Part shown: in pieces, positions 8,813-17,060 of the stretch
Numbering within the stretch: the first letter of the stretch is position 1
Layout: each line of letters begins with the position of its first letter
NCBI RefSeq assembly: GCF_017743935.1
Contig: NZ_JAGHRE010000004.1
Span: 1-64,000 of the forward strand
Length of the DNA: 64,000 nucleotides
Direction: 5' to 3'
DNA from: Tropicibacter sp. R16_0
GTDB lineage: Bacteria > Pseudomonadota > Alphaproteobacteria > Rhodobacterales > Rhodobacteraceae
The notes under the pieces: generated by a model
What the model saw: the letters and a program-made list of their open reading frames with translations, nothing else
Told to the model about the DNA's origin: nothing
The model's database searches: none
Made by a program: the position numbers and the translations under genes

Positions 8813-9678
8813 GCGGCGTCCTGTTTGATGGCTTTCAACGCCTCTTCCAGGTCGGCGAATTTGGGTCGGATGTGCGAGGGCGTGTTCTGCCTTCCGACCT
8901 CGATACAGATAGCGGCTGCATGATTGTGCAGGTTGGCGACCAGGACCTCGCGGATCAGCTGATAGAAATGCGCATCCTCTTCGACCACGGCCTTGACCTT
9001 GGACGCAAAGGGACCAACCAGGCCATAGGCCAAGAAAACACCCAGGAAGGTCCCGACCAGCGCGCCGCCGATCAGTTTGCCAAGCACCTCGGGTGGTTGG
9101 TCGATCGAGCCCATCGTCTTGATCACGCCCAGAACCGCCGCAACAATCCCCAGAGCGGGCAGGCCGTCAGCGACGGTTTGCAAGGCGTGGCTGGAATGAA
9201 GCGCATGATGCAGGTTCGCGTCCATGCGTTTTTCAAGCACCTCTTCGACCTGGTGTGGATCGTCGTAGTTCATCGAGGCCGAGCGCATGGTGTCACAGAT
9301 CAGGTCGACCGCCTCTTTGTCGGCCTGAATCTTGGGGTATTTGGAAAACAAGCTCGAATTTTCGGGGTCTTCGATATGCTGTTCGACCTCAACCGGGTTT
9401 TGACGCGCAATGCGGATCAGGGCAAACAGCAAGCACAGCAGATCGCGATAGTCGTCGGGTTTCCACTTGGCGCCCTTGAACACCTTGGCCATGTCCTTGG
9501 CCGTGTGTTTGACGCCACCCATGTCGTTGCTGATCAGAAACGCGCCCACGGCCGCGCCGCCGATCATCATCATTTCAAAAGGGAGCGATTTCAGAATGAT
9601 GGCCATCTTGCCGCCGGCAGCCAGGTAGCCGCCGAAAACCATCGCGAAAATGCACACAATCCCGATGATTCCGATCAT
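8809..9678 (-). CDS. motA: Flagellar stator proton-channel protein MotA
   Basis: Inner-membrane stator subunit, 289 aa, normal length. The N-terminus 'MIGIIGIVCIFAMVFGGYLAAGG' and the block 'KSLPFEMMMIGGAAVGAFLI' are typical of MotA. The cytoplasmic loop carries the charged rotor-facing helix, and the second membrane pair contains 'TVADGLPALGIVAAVLGVIKTMGSI' and 'GGALVGTFLGVFLAYGLVGPFA'. It couples by 4-nt overlap to the motC-like gene. Its partner motB lies 10 kb away at 19952-20791, so the stator pair is split between transcription units. Confidence 0.97.
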   Translation of the reverse strand: MIGIIGIVCIFAMVFGGYLAAGGKMAIILKSLPFEMMMIGGAAVGAFLISNDMGGVKHTAKDMAKVFKGAKWKPDDYRDLLCLLFALIRIARQNPVEVEQHIEDPENSSLFSKYPKIQADKEAVDLICDTMRSASMNYDDPHQVEEVLEKRMDANLHHALHSSHALQTVADGLPALGIVAAVLGVIKTMGSIDQPPEVLGKLIGGALVGTFLGVFLAYGLVGPFASKVKAVVEEDAHFYQLIREVLVANLHNHAAAICIEVGRQNTPSHIRPKFADLEEALKAIKQDAA

Positions 9679-9735
9679 GTCAGTACTCCGAGTTCAGCTG
9701 TTGGGTTGAAGGGATCAAGCAAACGGTCATAACAG

Positions 9736-10320
9736 TCAGTCGTCCGGCACATTGGCGTTCCGGCCTGCCAGAACCACGCTGATGGTATAAGCCGCCGTTG
9801 GACTGAGCCCGGCCATGATCCCCGCGGCGGCTTCGGGCCGCATGCGGGCCAGGAAACCGGCGGCAAAGTCAGGATCCATCTCTTCGAACAGGGCGGCTGA
9901 CTCCTTGGGCTTCATCTGCTCATAGACATCTGTGAGCCGCGTCAGGTCGTCTTCGGCTGCGACATCGGCCAGGGCGATGGTTTCGCGCAGCGCCTCTTCG
10001 GCTTCGGTCAGGGCCGCGAGTTTCTGTTCAATGGCCTGATCTGCAACCGCCAGGGCCTTGGATCGCTCTTCGATCTGTGATTCGCGGCGGGCCAGGTTCT
10101 GTTCGCGTTCTTGCAGAGCGGCCAGCAGCTTCTGATACTCGACAGCTGTTTCTTGCACCTTGGGAGTCATCTCGTCCTTCGGCGCCTCGGGTTTTTCGGT
10201 GTTGATTTCTCGCGCGATGGCCGGTCCGGCCTCGAACCCCACACGCAGGACCGCCGAACCCAGCATAAGGACGGCGATGACGGTCAAGGCACCATTGCGG
10301 GCTGTAATCGGTTTGCTCAT
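9736..10320 (-). CDS. MotE-like flagellar protein with MgtE N-terminal-type domain
   Basis: 194-aa protein with an N-terminal membrane anchor (residues 10-35), a long coiled coil (residues 55-120, 'ALQEREQNLARRESQIEERSKAL'), and a C-terminal helical domain. That domain, 'LTDVYEQMKPKESAALFEEMDPDFAAGFLARMRPEAAAGIMAGLSP', is the MgtE_N fold found in MotE and FliG-like proteins. In Sinorhizobium meliloti MotE is a periplasmic chaperone for MotC. The gene is ahead of motA and the motC-like gene, which supports that assignment. It overlaps the upstream 148-aa gene by 4 nt. Confidence 0.75.
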   Translation of the reverse strand: MSKPITARNGALTVIAVLMLGSAVLRVGFEAGPAIAREINTEKPEAPKDEMTPKVQETAVEYQKLLAALQEREQNLARRESQIEERSKALAVADQAIEQKLAALTEAEEALRETIALADVAAEDDLTRLTDVYEQMKPKESAALFEEMDPDFAAGFLARMRPEAAAGIMAGLSPTAAYTISVVLAGRNANVPDD

Positions 10321-10763
10321 GTTTCTGCCCTCGCTGCGCCGCGGTCACGGCGCATGAACATCAAACCTTGCGCTGGTGGTTCGGTTTTGCACTCTGCCTC
10401 GGCCGCACCCGGTTTTGAAATTTCGTCGGGCCTGTCAGCCGGTTTGGCTTCGGGAGTTTTCACCTCAGGCGCATCGGCAATCGGCACGTCATGCATTGAG
10501 GCCATCAACAGCTCGAGCCGCATAGCCGCGGCTTCGGCTTTCGCCGTCAATTCCCCCAATGCCTCGTTGGAGGTATCAGATGCGGCGCGCGCTGATTCGA
10601 GCGTCTTGTTCAGGTCATCCACCTGCGCAGACAGCACCGCGACGGCGCCACCGACCCCTTTTTCCAGGTCGTTGAACCGGTTCAGACGCCGAGCCAGAAC
10701 AAAACAGTAAAGCCCTGCGCCCAAGGCGCCGGCAACAAGAAGAATATCTGCGACTAGTTCCAA
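10317..10763 (-). CDS. Membrane-anchored coiled-coil protein (DUF6468-like) of the flagellar cluster
   Basis: 148 aa: one N-terminal transmembrane helix (residues 3-25, 'VADILLVAGALGAGLYCFVLARRL'), then a helical segment starting 'RLNRFNDLEKGVGGAVAVLSAQVDDLNKTL', then a Pro/Glu/Lys-rich disordered tail. This layout matches a small family found next to fliL and motE in alphaproteobacterial flagellar clusters (annotated DUF6468, from memory). Function is unknown. A structural or chaperone role near the stator is only an inference from position. It overlaps the motE-like gene by 4 nt and follows fliL by 9 nt. Confidence 0.55.
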   Translation of the reverse strand: MELVADILLVAGALGAGLYCFVLARRLNRFNDLEKGVGGAVAVLSAQVDDLNKTLESARAASDTSNEALGELTAKAEAAAMRLELLMASMHDVPIADAPEVKTPEAKPADRPDEISKPGAAEAECKTEPPAQGLMFMRRDRGAARAET

Positions 10764-10772
10764 TTTATTCTC

Positions 10773-11279
10773 CTAGTTCAGTACAAATTCGATCACCAGC
10801 AGGTCGCGCACGCGCCCCTTGCCAGCGACAATGCCAATGCGGCGCAGCATCTGGCCGCGCAGCCGAGTCAGGGCCAGTGGATCACGCAGATCCGACAGCT
10901 CGAGCGCCCTGAGATAGCCATTGAGAACGTCGAGGATCCGGGGGCGGATTTTCTCGACATCCGAGTGGTATTTCGATTCGACCTCAAGTTGGGCGTGAAA
11001 CCGCAGCTGATGAATTGTCGTACCGCCGCTCAGCGTGATCATGATCGGGGTCAGATCCACATATTCGATGTCGGGAAGCGCGGCCGGGTATTCGCCAGCG
11101 TCCTCAGCATATGGTTTTTCATCCTGCGCCTCTGCGGTTTTCCCGATGGGAACCAACCCCGAGGTCGTCGCGTAGAATCCTGCACCCGCGCCAACCAGAC
11201 CCAGAACGAGCCCGATAATCAGCGGGAGTTTCCCGCCTTTTTTCTCTGGTTCCAGTTCGTCTGCCGTTGCATCGGCCAT
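10773..11279 (-). CDS. fliL: Flagellar basal-body-associated protein FliL
   Basis: Inner-membrane stator-associated protein, 168 aa from ATG at 11279 (GAGG 8 nt upstream). An upstream in-frame ATG at 11312 would add 11 residues without a ribosome site. The charged N-terminus is followed by a transmembrane helix (residues 18-42, 'GGKLPLIIGLVLGLVGAGAGFYATTSG'). The FliL periplasmic domain ends in 'LTRLRGQMLRRIGIVAGKGRVRDLLVIEFVLN', the conserved 'V.dvlit.Fv.q'-type finish. It heads the long - strand motility run and shares a divergent promoter region with fliF. Confidence 0.9.
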   Translation of the reverse strand: MADATADELEPEKKGGKLPLIIGLVLGLVGAGAGFYATTSGLVPIGKTAEAQDEKPYAEDAGEYPAALPDIEYVDLTPIMITLSGGTTIHQLRFHAQLEVESKYHSDVEKIRPRILDVLNGYLRALELSDLRDPLALTRLRGQMLRRIGIVAGKGRVRDLLVIEFVLN

Positions 11280-11325
11280 GCCGTACCCTCTTCGAAGTTC
11301 GAGGACATTCATAGCCGGTCAGGAA

Positions 11326-11340
11326 CTAACCGATTGTTAA
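11326..11340. promoter_or_regulatory. CtrA-like box in fliL/fliF divergent promoter
   Basis: The + strand reads CTAA-N7-TTAA (TTAA-N7-TTAG on the - strand), one base from the CtrA consensus TTAA-N7-TTAA. It lies 47 nt upstream of the fliL ATG and 60 nt upstream of the fliF GTG. CtrA is known to control flagellar genes in this group. Binding here is inferred from the motif only. Confidence 0.55.
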
Positions 11341-11399
11341 GGCCAATCGACCAAAACAGGTGATGTGCCGAACAGAATGTCGGTGAGACGGAGGTTAGC

Positions 11400-13007
11400 G
11401 TGCAGCAGATTAGAAGTGTCTGGGCAAGTTTAGACAAAAGAAAACAGATTATCGTGGTGGGCGCAGCGGTTGCGGTGTTCCTTGCGGTCCTGACAATGTC
11501 GCGAATCGCGGCAAACCCAAGCATGCAATTGCTCTATGCAGGGTTGGAAAGCGGCGCGGCCGGCGACGTGGTCCGCTCGTTGGAGCAGCGCGGCATTCCC
11601 TATGATGTGCGGGGCGGTTCGATATACGTTCCTGCGGCGCAACGGGACGAACTTCGCCTGACATTGGCCAGCGAGGGGCTGCCTGCAAATGGCGGAAAGG
11701 GGTACGAACTTCTTGATTCGCTCAGCGGATTTGGCACCACCTCACAAATGTTCGATGCCGCTTACTGGCGCGCGAAAGAAGGCGAATTGGCGCGCACGAT
11801 CGTGGCGTCGCCATTTATCAGCCAGGCTCGGGTTCACATCGCCAACAGCGCGTCCTCGCCCTTTCAACGCAGTGCCGAACCCACCGCCTCGGTCTCGGTC
11901 ATTCCAACAGGCAGCCCGATCACACCAACTCAGGCCAACGCGATTCGCTTTCTGGTTTCCAGCGCAATCAGCGGGTTGTCGGTGGACAATGTGGCGATCA
12001 TCGACGCCAACGGCACGTTGATCGGTTCGCCTGAGGCCACGGCGGCGGCCAGCACGGCTGATGACCGGGCGCAACAGATGCGCGACCGGGTATTACGCCT
12101 TGTCGAAGCCCGCGTTGGCAAGGGCAATGCGGTGGTCGAAATCAGTGTTGATACCGTGACCGAGACAGAATCCATCCGCGAACGCCGCTTTGATCCAAAC
12201 GGGCGGGTGGCAATCAGCACGGATGTCGAAGAGCGTTCGGACAATTCCAAAAATCAGTCCGGTGATGTGACCGTGGCGTCGAACCTGCCCGACGGGGATG
12301 GCGCGACAGGGGACGAATCGAACTCGTCCACCAGCGCGACGCGTGAACGCGTGAACTATGAAGTCTCTGAAACCGAGTTGGAAATCTTGCGTGTGCCCGG
12401 TGCGGTCAAACGTTTGAGCGTCGCGGTTCTAGTCAACGGCACACCAGCCGAGGCTGCTGGTGGCGCCTTTGTGCCGCGCCCCGAAGAAGAATTGGACGCG
12501 CTGCGAGAGCTGGTTTCGTCTGCCGTTGGGTACGACGCGGAACGCGGTGACGTCATCACGATCAAATCCATGGAGCTGCCCAGTATCGAACCCTTGGGCA
12601 CGGCGGCTGGTCCCTCTCTGTTCCAGGGCATGCATCTAGATGCGATGTCGCTGATCCAGATGGCTACGCTGGCGCTTGTGGCGCTTGGGCTGGGTCTGTT
12701 TGTCGTCCGTCCGATCCTGAGCAACACCGCCCAGATTGGGGCGCCGTCGCTGGCTCTGCCGTCTGCTGCGCCAACAGGTGCAGGTCAATCCTTGGACGCG
12801 CAACTGGCACTGACCGGTGAAATTGCCACGCGAGACGGCGAAGGGTTTGAACCACTTCAGGCGCCCAATGCAGGTGTTCGGCAAATTGCGGGCGCGGGTA
12901 CGGCCGAAGACCCGGTCGATCGTTTGCGCTCGATGATCGGGGACAAACAGGAAGAAACAGTCGAAATCCTGCGCAGCTGGTTGCAGGAAAGTGAGGAGAA
13001 AGTCTGA
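11400..13007 (+). CDS. fliF: Flagellar MS-ring protein FliF
   Basis: MS-ring scaffold of the basal body, 535 aa, starting GTG with GGAGG about 5 nt upstream. One membrane span lies at residues 18-38. The periplasmic ring-building motifs follow: 'LYAGLESGAAGDVVRSLEQRGIPYDVRGG', 'LRLTLASEGLPANGGKGYELLD', and 'YWRAKEGELARTIVASPFISQARVHIA'. The second span is at about residues 415-435. The C-terminus has an acidic FliG-docking tail. It ends in TGATG shared with fliH. fliG, usually next to fliF in other bacteria, is not in this window. Confidence 0.96.
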   Translation: MQQIRSVWASLDKRKQIIVVGAAVAVFLAVLTMSRIAANPSMQLLYAGLESGAAGDVVRSLEQRGIPYDVRGGSIYVPAAQRDELRLTLASEGLPANGGKGYELLDSLSGFGTTSQMFDAAYWRAKEGELARTIVASPFISQARVHIANSASSPFQRSAEPTASVSVIPTGSPITPTQANAIRFLVSSAISGLSVDNVAIIDANGTLIGSPEATAAASTADDRAQQMRDRVLRLVEARVGKGNAVVEISVDTVTETESIRERRFDPNGRVAISTDVEERSDNSKNQSGDVTVASNLPDGDGATGDESNSSTSATRERVNYEVSETELEILRVPGAVKRLSVAVLVNGTPAEAAGGAFVPRPEEELDALRELVSSAVGYDAERGDVITIKSMELPSIEPLGTAAGPSLFQGMHLDAMSLIQMATLALVALGLGLFVVRPILSNTAQIGAPSLALPSAAPTGAGQSLDAQLALTGEIATRDGEGFEPLQAPNAGVRQIAGAGTAEDPVDRLRSMIGDKQEETVEILRSWLQESEEKV

Positions 13008-13606
13008 TGTCGATCGCACATTTGCTGGAAGACTTTGAAAAGAACATCTTTCAAGTCGGGCGTGTCCAAATGATGGATGAGGACGCTTTGGAAGAATACC
13101 GGCTGACCGCCTTTGAACAGGGCTATGCCGCAGGCTGGGATGATGCGGTGTCGGCCCAGACCGAAGACAACGGGCGCGTGTCCGAAGCTCTGGGTAAATC
13201 GCTTGAGGATCTGTCGTTCACCTATCACGAGGCGTTGTCGCAGATGACCTTGTCGCTTGAGCCGATGTTCAGCAGCCTCATGGATACGGTTCTGCCCGAC
13301 ACCATTGAGAAGACCTATAGCCAGCACATTGTGGACGAGCTGAAAGAGATGGCGCGGGATCAGGCGGCGCAGCCGGTTCTGCTGGTGGTTCCATCGGGTG
13401 TGAGCGCGGCGCTCAAGCCCTCGTTGGACCGAGAGTTTTCGGTTCCGGTTCAGATGGTTGAAGAATCCAGTCTGCCACCCGGTCAAGCGTATCTGCGGGT
13501 CGGAACCGCCGAGCGCGAAGTAGATTGCACAGCACTGATGGCCTCCATCTCTGAGGCCGTTGACGCATTCCTGTATCAGGCAAAAGAGGATGTCCAACAT
13601 GGATAA
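13007..13606 (+). CDS. fliH: FliH-like flagellar export regulator
   Basis: 199-aa soluble helical protein placed between fliF and fliN. FliH binds and restrains the export ATPase FliI and links it to FliN. An N-terminal acidic segment is followed by 'TAFEQGYAAGWDDAV' (residues 36-50), the FliH-type 'GYxxGxxxG' region. The C-terminal domain resembles the V-ATPase subunit E fold. The family is poorly conserved, so the name rests on that motif and on the fliF-fliH-fliN order. It shares one base with fliF and overlaps fliN by 8 nt. fliI lies outside the window. Confidence 0.75.
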   Translation: MSIAHLLEDFEKNIFQVGRVQMMDEDALEEYRLTAFEQGYAAGWDDAVSAQTEDNGRVSEALGKSLEDLSFTYHEALSQMTLSLEPMFSSLMDTVLPDTIEKTYSQHIVDELKEMARDQAAQPVLLVVPSGVSAALKPSLDREFSVPVQMVEESSLPPGQAYLRVGTAEREVDCTALMASISEAVDAFLYQAKEDVQHG

Positions 13607-13886
13607 CGAGGCCCCCAACACACGCGAGCAAGGCAACCCGTTCACCTCGGTTCCCATTGAAATCATGGTGTCGGTCGGTCATGCCCGGCCGTTGATCAAA
13701 GATTTGGTGGGGCTGGGTGAAAACGCGGTGCTGACGTTGGACAAGCGGGTCGAGGATCCGGTCGAACTTTATGTCGGGGGCACACTTGTCGCTCGTGGGC
13801 AGCTTGAAGAGATGAATGGTGACCAGGCCGGGCAATTGGCCGTCCGTTTGACGGAAATCACCGATCTGCAAAGCGGATTGGGATGA
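13599..13886 (+). CDS. fliN: Flagellar motor switch protein FliN
   Basis: 95-aa C-ring protein consisting almost only of a SpoA/SurfaceB domain: 'PIEIMVSVGHARPLIKDLVGLGENAVLTLDKRVEDPVELYVGGTLVARGQLEEM'. This is the FliN core with the 'GxVLxLdk...Pvdv.vNgkliA.Gevv' pattern. The start is ATG at 13599 (GAGG 10 nt upstream). Upstream in-frame starts would place the protein deeper inside fliH. It overlaps fliH by 8 nt and fliP by 4 nt. Confidence 0.93.
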   Translation: MDNEAPNTREQGNPFTSVPIEIMVSVGHARPLIKDLVGLGENAVLTLDKRVEDPVELYVGGTLVARGQLEEMNGDQAGQLAVRLTEITDLQSGLG

Positions 13887-14629
13887 AGCACTGGTCTCAA
13901 TTGGCTCTGGCCGCGCTTATTGCAGGCGTGATTGCGGCCATGGCAGAACCCGCCAGTGCACAGGAGCTGTCACTGTCATTGGGCGAAGGTGGCTCCTTGT
14001 CGGGTCGCACGATACAGCTGATCTTGTTGATCACGGTTCTCAGCCTGGCACCGGGTCTGGCGATCATGATCACATGTTTCCCGTTTCTGGTGACGGTCTT
14101 GTCGATCCTGCGCCAAGGCATCGGGTTGCAGCAATCGCCGCCCAACATGCTGATTGTCAGCCTGGCCCTGTTCCTGACCTATTTCATCATGGAGCCGGTG
14201 TTCACCGAGGCCTGGGAAACCGGGATCCAGCCGCTGGTCGAAGAAACGCTTGAGGTTGAACCGGCTCTGCAGCAGGCGATCATCCCCTTCAAGGGGTTCA
14301 TGGCCGCGCGCGTAGATCCCGACACGTTTGAGGCAATGGCATCCCTGCGGCCGCACACGCAAGAGGTGGAGTTGTCGCCCGAAGCACCGATTTCGGTTCT
14401 GGTCCCGTCGTTCCTTTTGTCCGAAATTTCGCGCGCGTTTCAGATCGGTTTTCTGGTGTTCCTGCCGTTTCTGGTGATTGACCTGGTGGTCGCGGCGGTT
14501 TTGATGTCGATGGGCATGATGATGGTGCCGCCAGCAACGGTCTCCTTACCGTTCAAGCTGGCGTTTTTTGTGATCGCCGACGGCTGGTCTCTGGTCGCGG
14601 GAGCTCTGGTTCGAAGCTACAGCCCTTAA
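13883..14629 (+). CDS. fliP: Flagellar export gate protein FliP
   Basis: Core pore protein of the flagellar type III export gate, 248 aa. A cleavable signal peptide (to about ASA, residue 26) is typical of FliP. The diagnostic segments follow: 'LAPGLAIMITCFPFLVTVLSILRQGIGLQQSPPNMLIVSLALFLTYF', the polar periplasmic loop, 'VPSFLLSEISRAFQIGFLVFLPFLVIDLVVA', and 'LMSMGMMMVPPATVSLPFKL'. ATG start with 4-nt overlap to fliN. It is the last gene of the fliF run and is followed by a strong terminator. Confidence 0.97.
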   Translation: MKHWSQLALAALIAGVIAAMAEPASAQELSLSLGEGGSLSGRTIQLILLITVLSLAPGLAIMITCFPFLVTVLSILRQGIGLQQSPPNMLIVSLALFLTYFIMEPVFTEAWETGIQPLVEETLEVEPALQQAIIPFKGFMAARVDPDTFEAMASLRPHTQEVELSPEAPISVLVPSFLLSEISRAFQIGFLVFLPFLVIDLVVAAVLMSMGMMMVPPATVSLPFKLAFFVIADGWSLVAGALVRSYSP

Positions 14630-14656
14630 ATTTGATGCCATGGCTCATCGAAGTTG

Positions 14657-14688
14657 AACCCGGCCTTCTCATGAAGCGCCGGGTTTTT
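14657..14688 (+). terminator. Rho-independent terminator of the fliF-fliP operon
   Basis: An 8-bp perfect stem AACCCGGC/GCCGGGTT is extended inward by CTTC/GAAG around a TCAT loop, with one bulged C. A run of T follows. It lies 27 nt past the fliP stop. Confidence 0.88.
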
Positions 14689-14900
14689 GACGCGGTATAG
14701 CCAAGTCCGAGTTTGACGTTGTGATTGGCCTGCTTTTGTCACCCGCGTGGTGCTCTGCGCACTGGTATCCAGGGCTTGGTGACCGGTTTGAACCATCTGC
14801 CGTTCCGCGGCCTGTTCAGACATTGGCGTGCCATTTGCTAAGCTCGCTACAACTTTTTTGTCCTACTCAGCCTTGTGGCTGGGCGATGACACAAATGAAA

Positions 14901-14926
14901 CGGCCCGGGTTGCTTGCCCGGGGCCG
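14901..14926 (-). terminator. GC-rich terminator hairpin after flgI
   Basis: Read on the - strand, CGGCCC(C)GGG pairs with its complement across a 7-nt loop with a single bulge. TTTCATTTG follows, a weak U-rich tail. It sits 26 nt downstream of the flgI stop, the right place to end the flgE-flgK-flgL-flgI run. Confidence 0.65.
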
Positions 14927-14952
14927 TACCATGGCGTGCAGAGATATCGCGC

Positions 14953-16053
14953 TTACTGGACTACGAACTCGGCGTGCAGGGCTCCGGCTGCCTTGATCGT
15001 TTTCAGGATGTCGATCATGTCGCGTGGCGAGACCCCCAAAGCGTTGAGGCCCGCAACGACCTGCGACAGAGACGTTCCCTCTGGCACCTCGGCCAAGGCG
15101 ATGCCGCCATCCTCGTCGATTGCAGCGTTGGTTCGGGGCACCACCACCGTCCGGCCGTTGGCGAAGGGGTTGGGTTGAACCGCCAGGGGCGCCTCTTCAA
15201 CGCGCAGGGTCAGATTGCCTTGGGACACGGCCACGCGAGAGATGCGGACGTCGTCACCCATCACGATCGTACCCGAACGTTGATCCACCACCACACGGGC
15301 TTTGCGCTCGGGCTCGACCAGGATGTTTTCCATCCGGCCAATAGCATGGGCGGTAGAGGCAGCCCGCGTCGCGGGTATGTCGACCTCGACCGTGCCGGAA
15401 TCGCGCATGACGGCCACACGGGCGTTGAAGGTGCGGTTGACTGCGGTTTCGATCCGGCCAGCGGTTGTGAAGTCCGGCTCGCGCAAAGCCAGCCGGATCT
15501 GGGTCAGGTCGCTCAAGGCAAATTCGATCTCGCGTTCAACGCGGGCGCCAGAGGGGATCACGCCAGATGTTGGAACGCCGCGCACCACGGATGCGGCCTC
15601 TCCTTCGGCGACGGCCCCGCCGGCCAATACCGTGCCTTGGGCAACCGCATAGATCTGGCCGTCGGCCGCGTTCAGCGGGGTCATCACCAGCGTGCCGCCC
15701 ATAAGGCTTTTGGAGTCACCAATCGCTGAGACCGTCACGTCGATCTGGCTGCCGACACGGGAGAACGGTGGAAGATTGGCAGTGACAAAGACCGCAGCCA
15801 CATTTTTTGGACGGAACTGCTCGCCGGTCACGTTGACGCCCAGTCTTTCCAGGATGTTGGACATGATCTCTTCGGTGAAGGGGGCGTTGCGCAGGCCGTC
15901 GCCGGTGCCGTTCAGGCCAACCACCAGGCCATAGCCAACCAGGTCGTTGCCACGCACCCCGTCGAAGTCAACAAGATCCTTGAGGCGCACGGCCCCCGCG
16001 GACACCATTGACGGGAGGAGCAGACAGAGAAGAAGACAGATCAGTTTTTTCAT
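14953..16053 (-). CDS. flgI: Flagellar P-ring protein FlgI
   Basis: Periplasmic P-ring subunit, 366 aa, normal length. The signal peptide (residues 1-19, ending VSA) is followed by 'VRLKDLVDFDGVRGNDLVGYGLVVGLNGTGDGLRNAPFT', the canonical FlgI start. Later come 'KNVAAVFVTANLPPF', 'DVTVSAIGDSKSLMGGTLVMTPLNAADG' and the 'FVVQ' end. It overlaps flgL by 4 nt and closes the flgE-flgK-flgL-flgI run. Its chaperone FlgA is encoded at the left window edge in a separate operon. Confidence 0.97.
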   Translation of the reverse strand: MKKLICLLLCLLLPSMVSAGAVRLKDLVDFDGVRGNDLVGYGLVVGLNGTGDGLRNAPFTEEIMSNILERLGVNVTGEQFRPKNVAAVFVTANLPPFSRVGSQIDVTVSAIGDSKSLMGGTLVMTPLNAADGQIYAVAQGTVLAGGAVAEGEAASVVRGVPTSGVIPSGARVEREIEFALSDLTQIRLALREPDFTTAGRIETAVNRTFNARVAVMRDSGTVEVDIPATRAASTAHAIGRMENILVEPERKARVVVDQRSGTIVMGDDVRISRVAVSQGNLTLRVEEAPLAVQPNPFANGRTVVVPRTNAAIDEDGGIALAEVPEGTSLSQVVAGLNALGVSPRDMIDILKTIKAAGALHAEFVVQ

Positions 16054-17057
16054 CTCAGGAAATTCACCAAGTTAAGGGAGGAGGTCCGCGCCGTGACCGT
16101 GTACAGGCTTTGGAGTTGCACCTGGACGCTTTGCAGGCGGGTTGTGACCTCAAACGGGTCGGCGCCGATCAACTTGTTGCGGGCAAACTCCAGGCTGCTC
16201 TTCGAGGCCGAATTGCGCGCTTCGGCCTGATCGATGCGGGCCTCGGCATGGCCGACTTCCGCACGCAGACCGATGACATCATCCTGGGCTTTGCTGAGGC
16301 CCGCACCGGTTCTTTTGAACAGTTCGGTTTGTTCGGCGTCGTTCAGCCCAACCGCGCCATCGGTGGCAAGGGCGGCTAGGGTCGTGTTCAACAAAACCTC
16401 GCGGATGACAGGATTGTCGGCCCTGAGGGTCAAAGAGACCTCATCATTCTTGCCGACCGAAAGGGGGGCCAGAGATTGGGTCGAACCTTGATAGATTACA
16501 GATTCGAACCCAGTAGGATCATTGAACCAATTGCGCGCCGCGGTAATGGCGTCGTCGGCAGTTGCACTGCCAGCAATGGCGGTGCGCACCTCTTGCAGCA
16601 AGGTGTCGGCGGATCCAAGTGGCACCTGATCGGTGGCGACCCCGGCAAACAGGCTGCGCCCCGCGACGGATTGATTCAGGGACCCAATCATCGCACCCAG
16701 TTCTGATTCCGCCTGCGCACTGGCCTGGGTTCGGTTGATGTCCTGACCGAAACTCCCAATTGTGGTCAGACTGTGTGCCAAGTCGCCGGTGCGTTGGTCC
16801 AGGTTCTCGAGGCTGCGCTGCATCGTAGAAGCAAATAGCCCGGCCTCGGCCGTTGCTGTCGAGAAGCTGTCCAGCCGCCCGAGCGAATGCTCGATGTCGG
16901 CCAGATGCGAAAACTCTCCGTTCAAGTGTTCGGAAACGTCGGCCACGCGCCCGGTTGCAAGCTCGTCGGTGAGGGTGGCAATTTCGTTTCGGATTTCGGT
17001 GCTTCTGTTTTGAAACATCAGTGTTCGGGCGAGATCGCCAATCGAAGACATGTTCAT
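16050..17057 (-). CDS. flgL: Hook-filament junction protein FlgL (HAP3)
   Basis: 335-aa flagellin-like junction protein. The N-terminal helices 'IGDLARTLMFQNRSTEIRNEIATLTDELATGRVAD' and C-terminal helices 'NKLIGADPFEVTTRLQSVQVQLQSLYTVTARTSSLNLVNFL' are the coiled ends common to FlgL and flagellin. The mid-part is variable. It lies between flgK and flgI, 3 nt after the flgK stop and with a 4-nt overlap with flgI. ATG at 17057; a second ATG two codons in (17051) is equally possible. Confidence 0.9.
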   Translation of the reverse strand: MNMSSIGDLARTLMFQNRSTEIRNEIATLTDELATGRVADVSEHLNGEFSHLADIEHSLGRLDSFSTATAEAGLFASTMQRSLENLDQRTGDLAHSLTTIGSFGQDINRTQASAQAESELGAMIGSLNQSVAGRSLFAGVATDQVPLGSADTLLQEVRTAIAGSATADDAITAARNWFNDPTGFESVIYQGSTQSLAPLSVGKNDEVSLTLRADNPVIREVLLNTTLAALATDGAVGLNDAEQTELFKRTGAGLSKAQDDVIGLRAEVGHAEARIDQAEARNSASKSSLEFARNKLIGADPFEVTTRLQSVQVQLQSLYTVTARTSSLNLVNFLR

Positions 17058-17060
17058 AAT

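Larger units (their letters stand above)
14630..14952. other. Convergent intergenic region between fliP and flgI
   Basis: This 323-nt stretch separates convergent operons. It holds two terminator-like hairpins, one for each side (listed separately). No supported gene was seen between them. The middle part (about 14700-14890) shows only a short 65-codon - strand reading frame without a ribosome site and with an unremarkable composition. Confidence 0.6.

Noticed and set aside
14626-14823. 65-codon - strand frame after fliP
   Set aside because: It runs through the fliP-operon terminator, lacks a ribosome site, and has no recognisable pattern.
16499-16512. GATTCGAACCC, resembling a tRNA T-arm
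   Set aside because: It lies inside flgL coding sequence and no acceptor, D or anticodon arms can be built around it.
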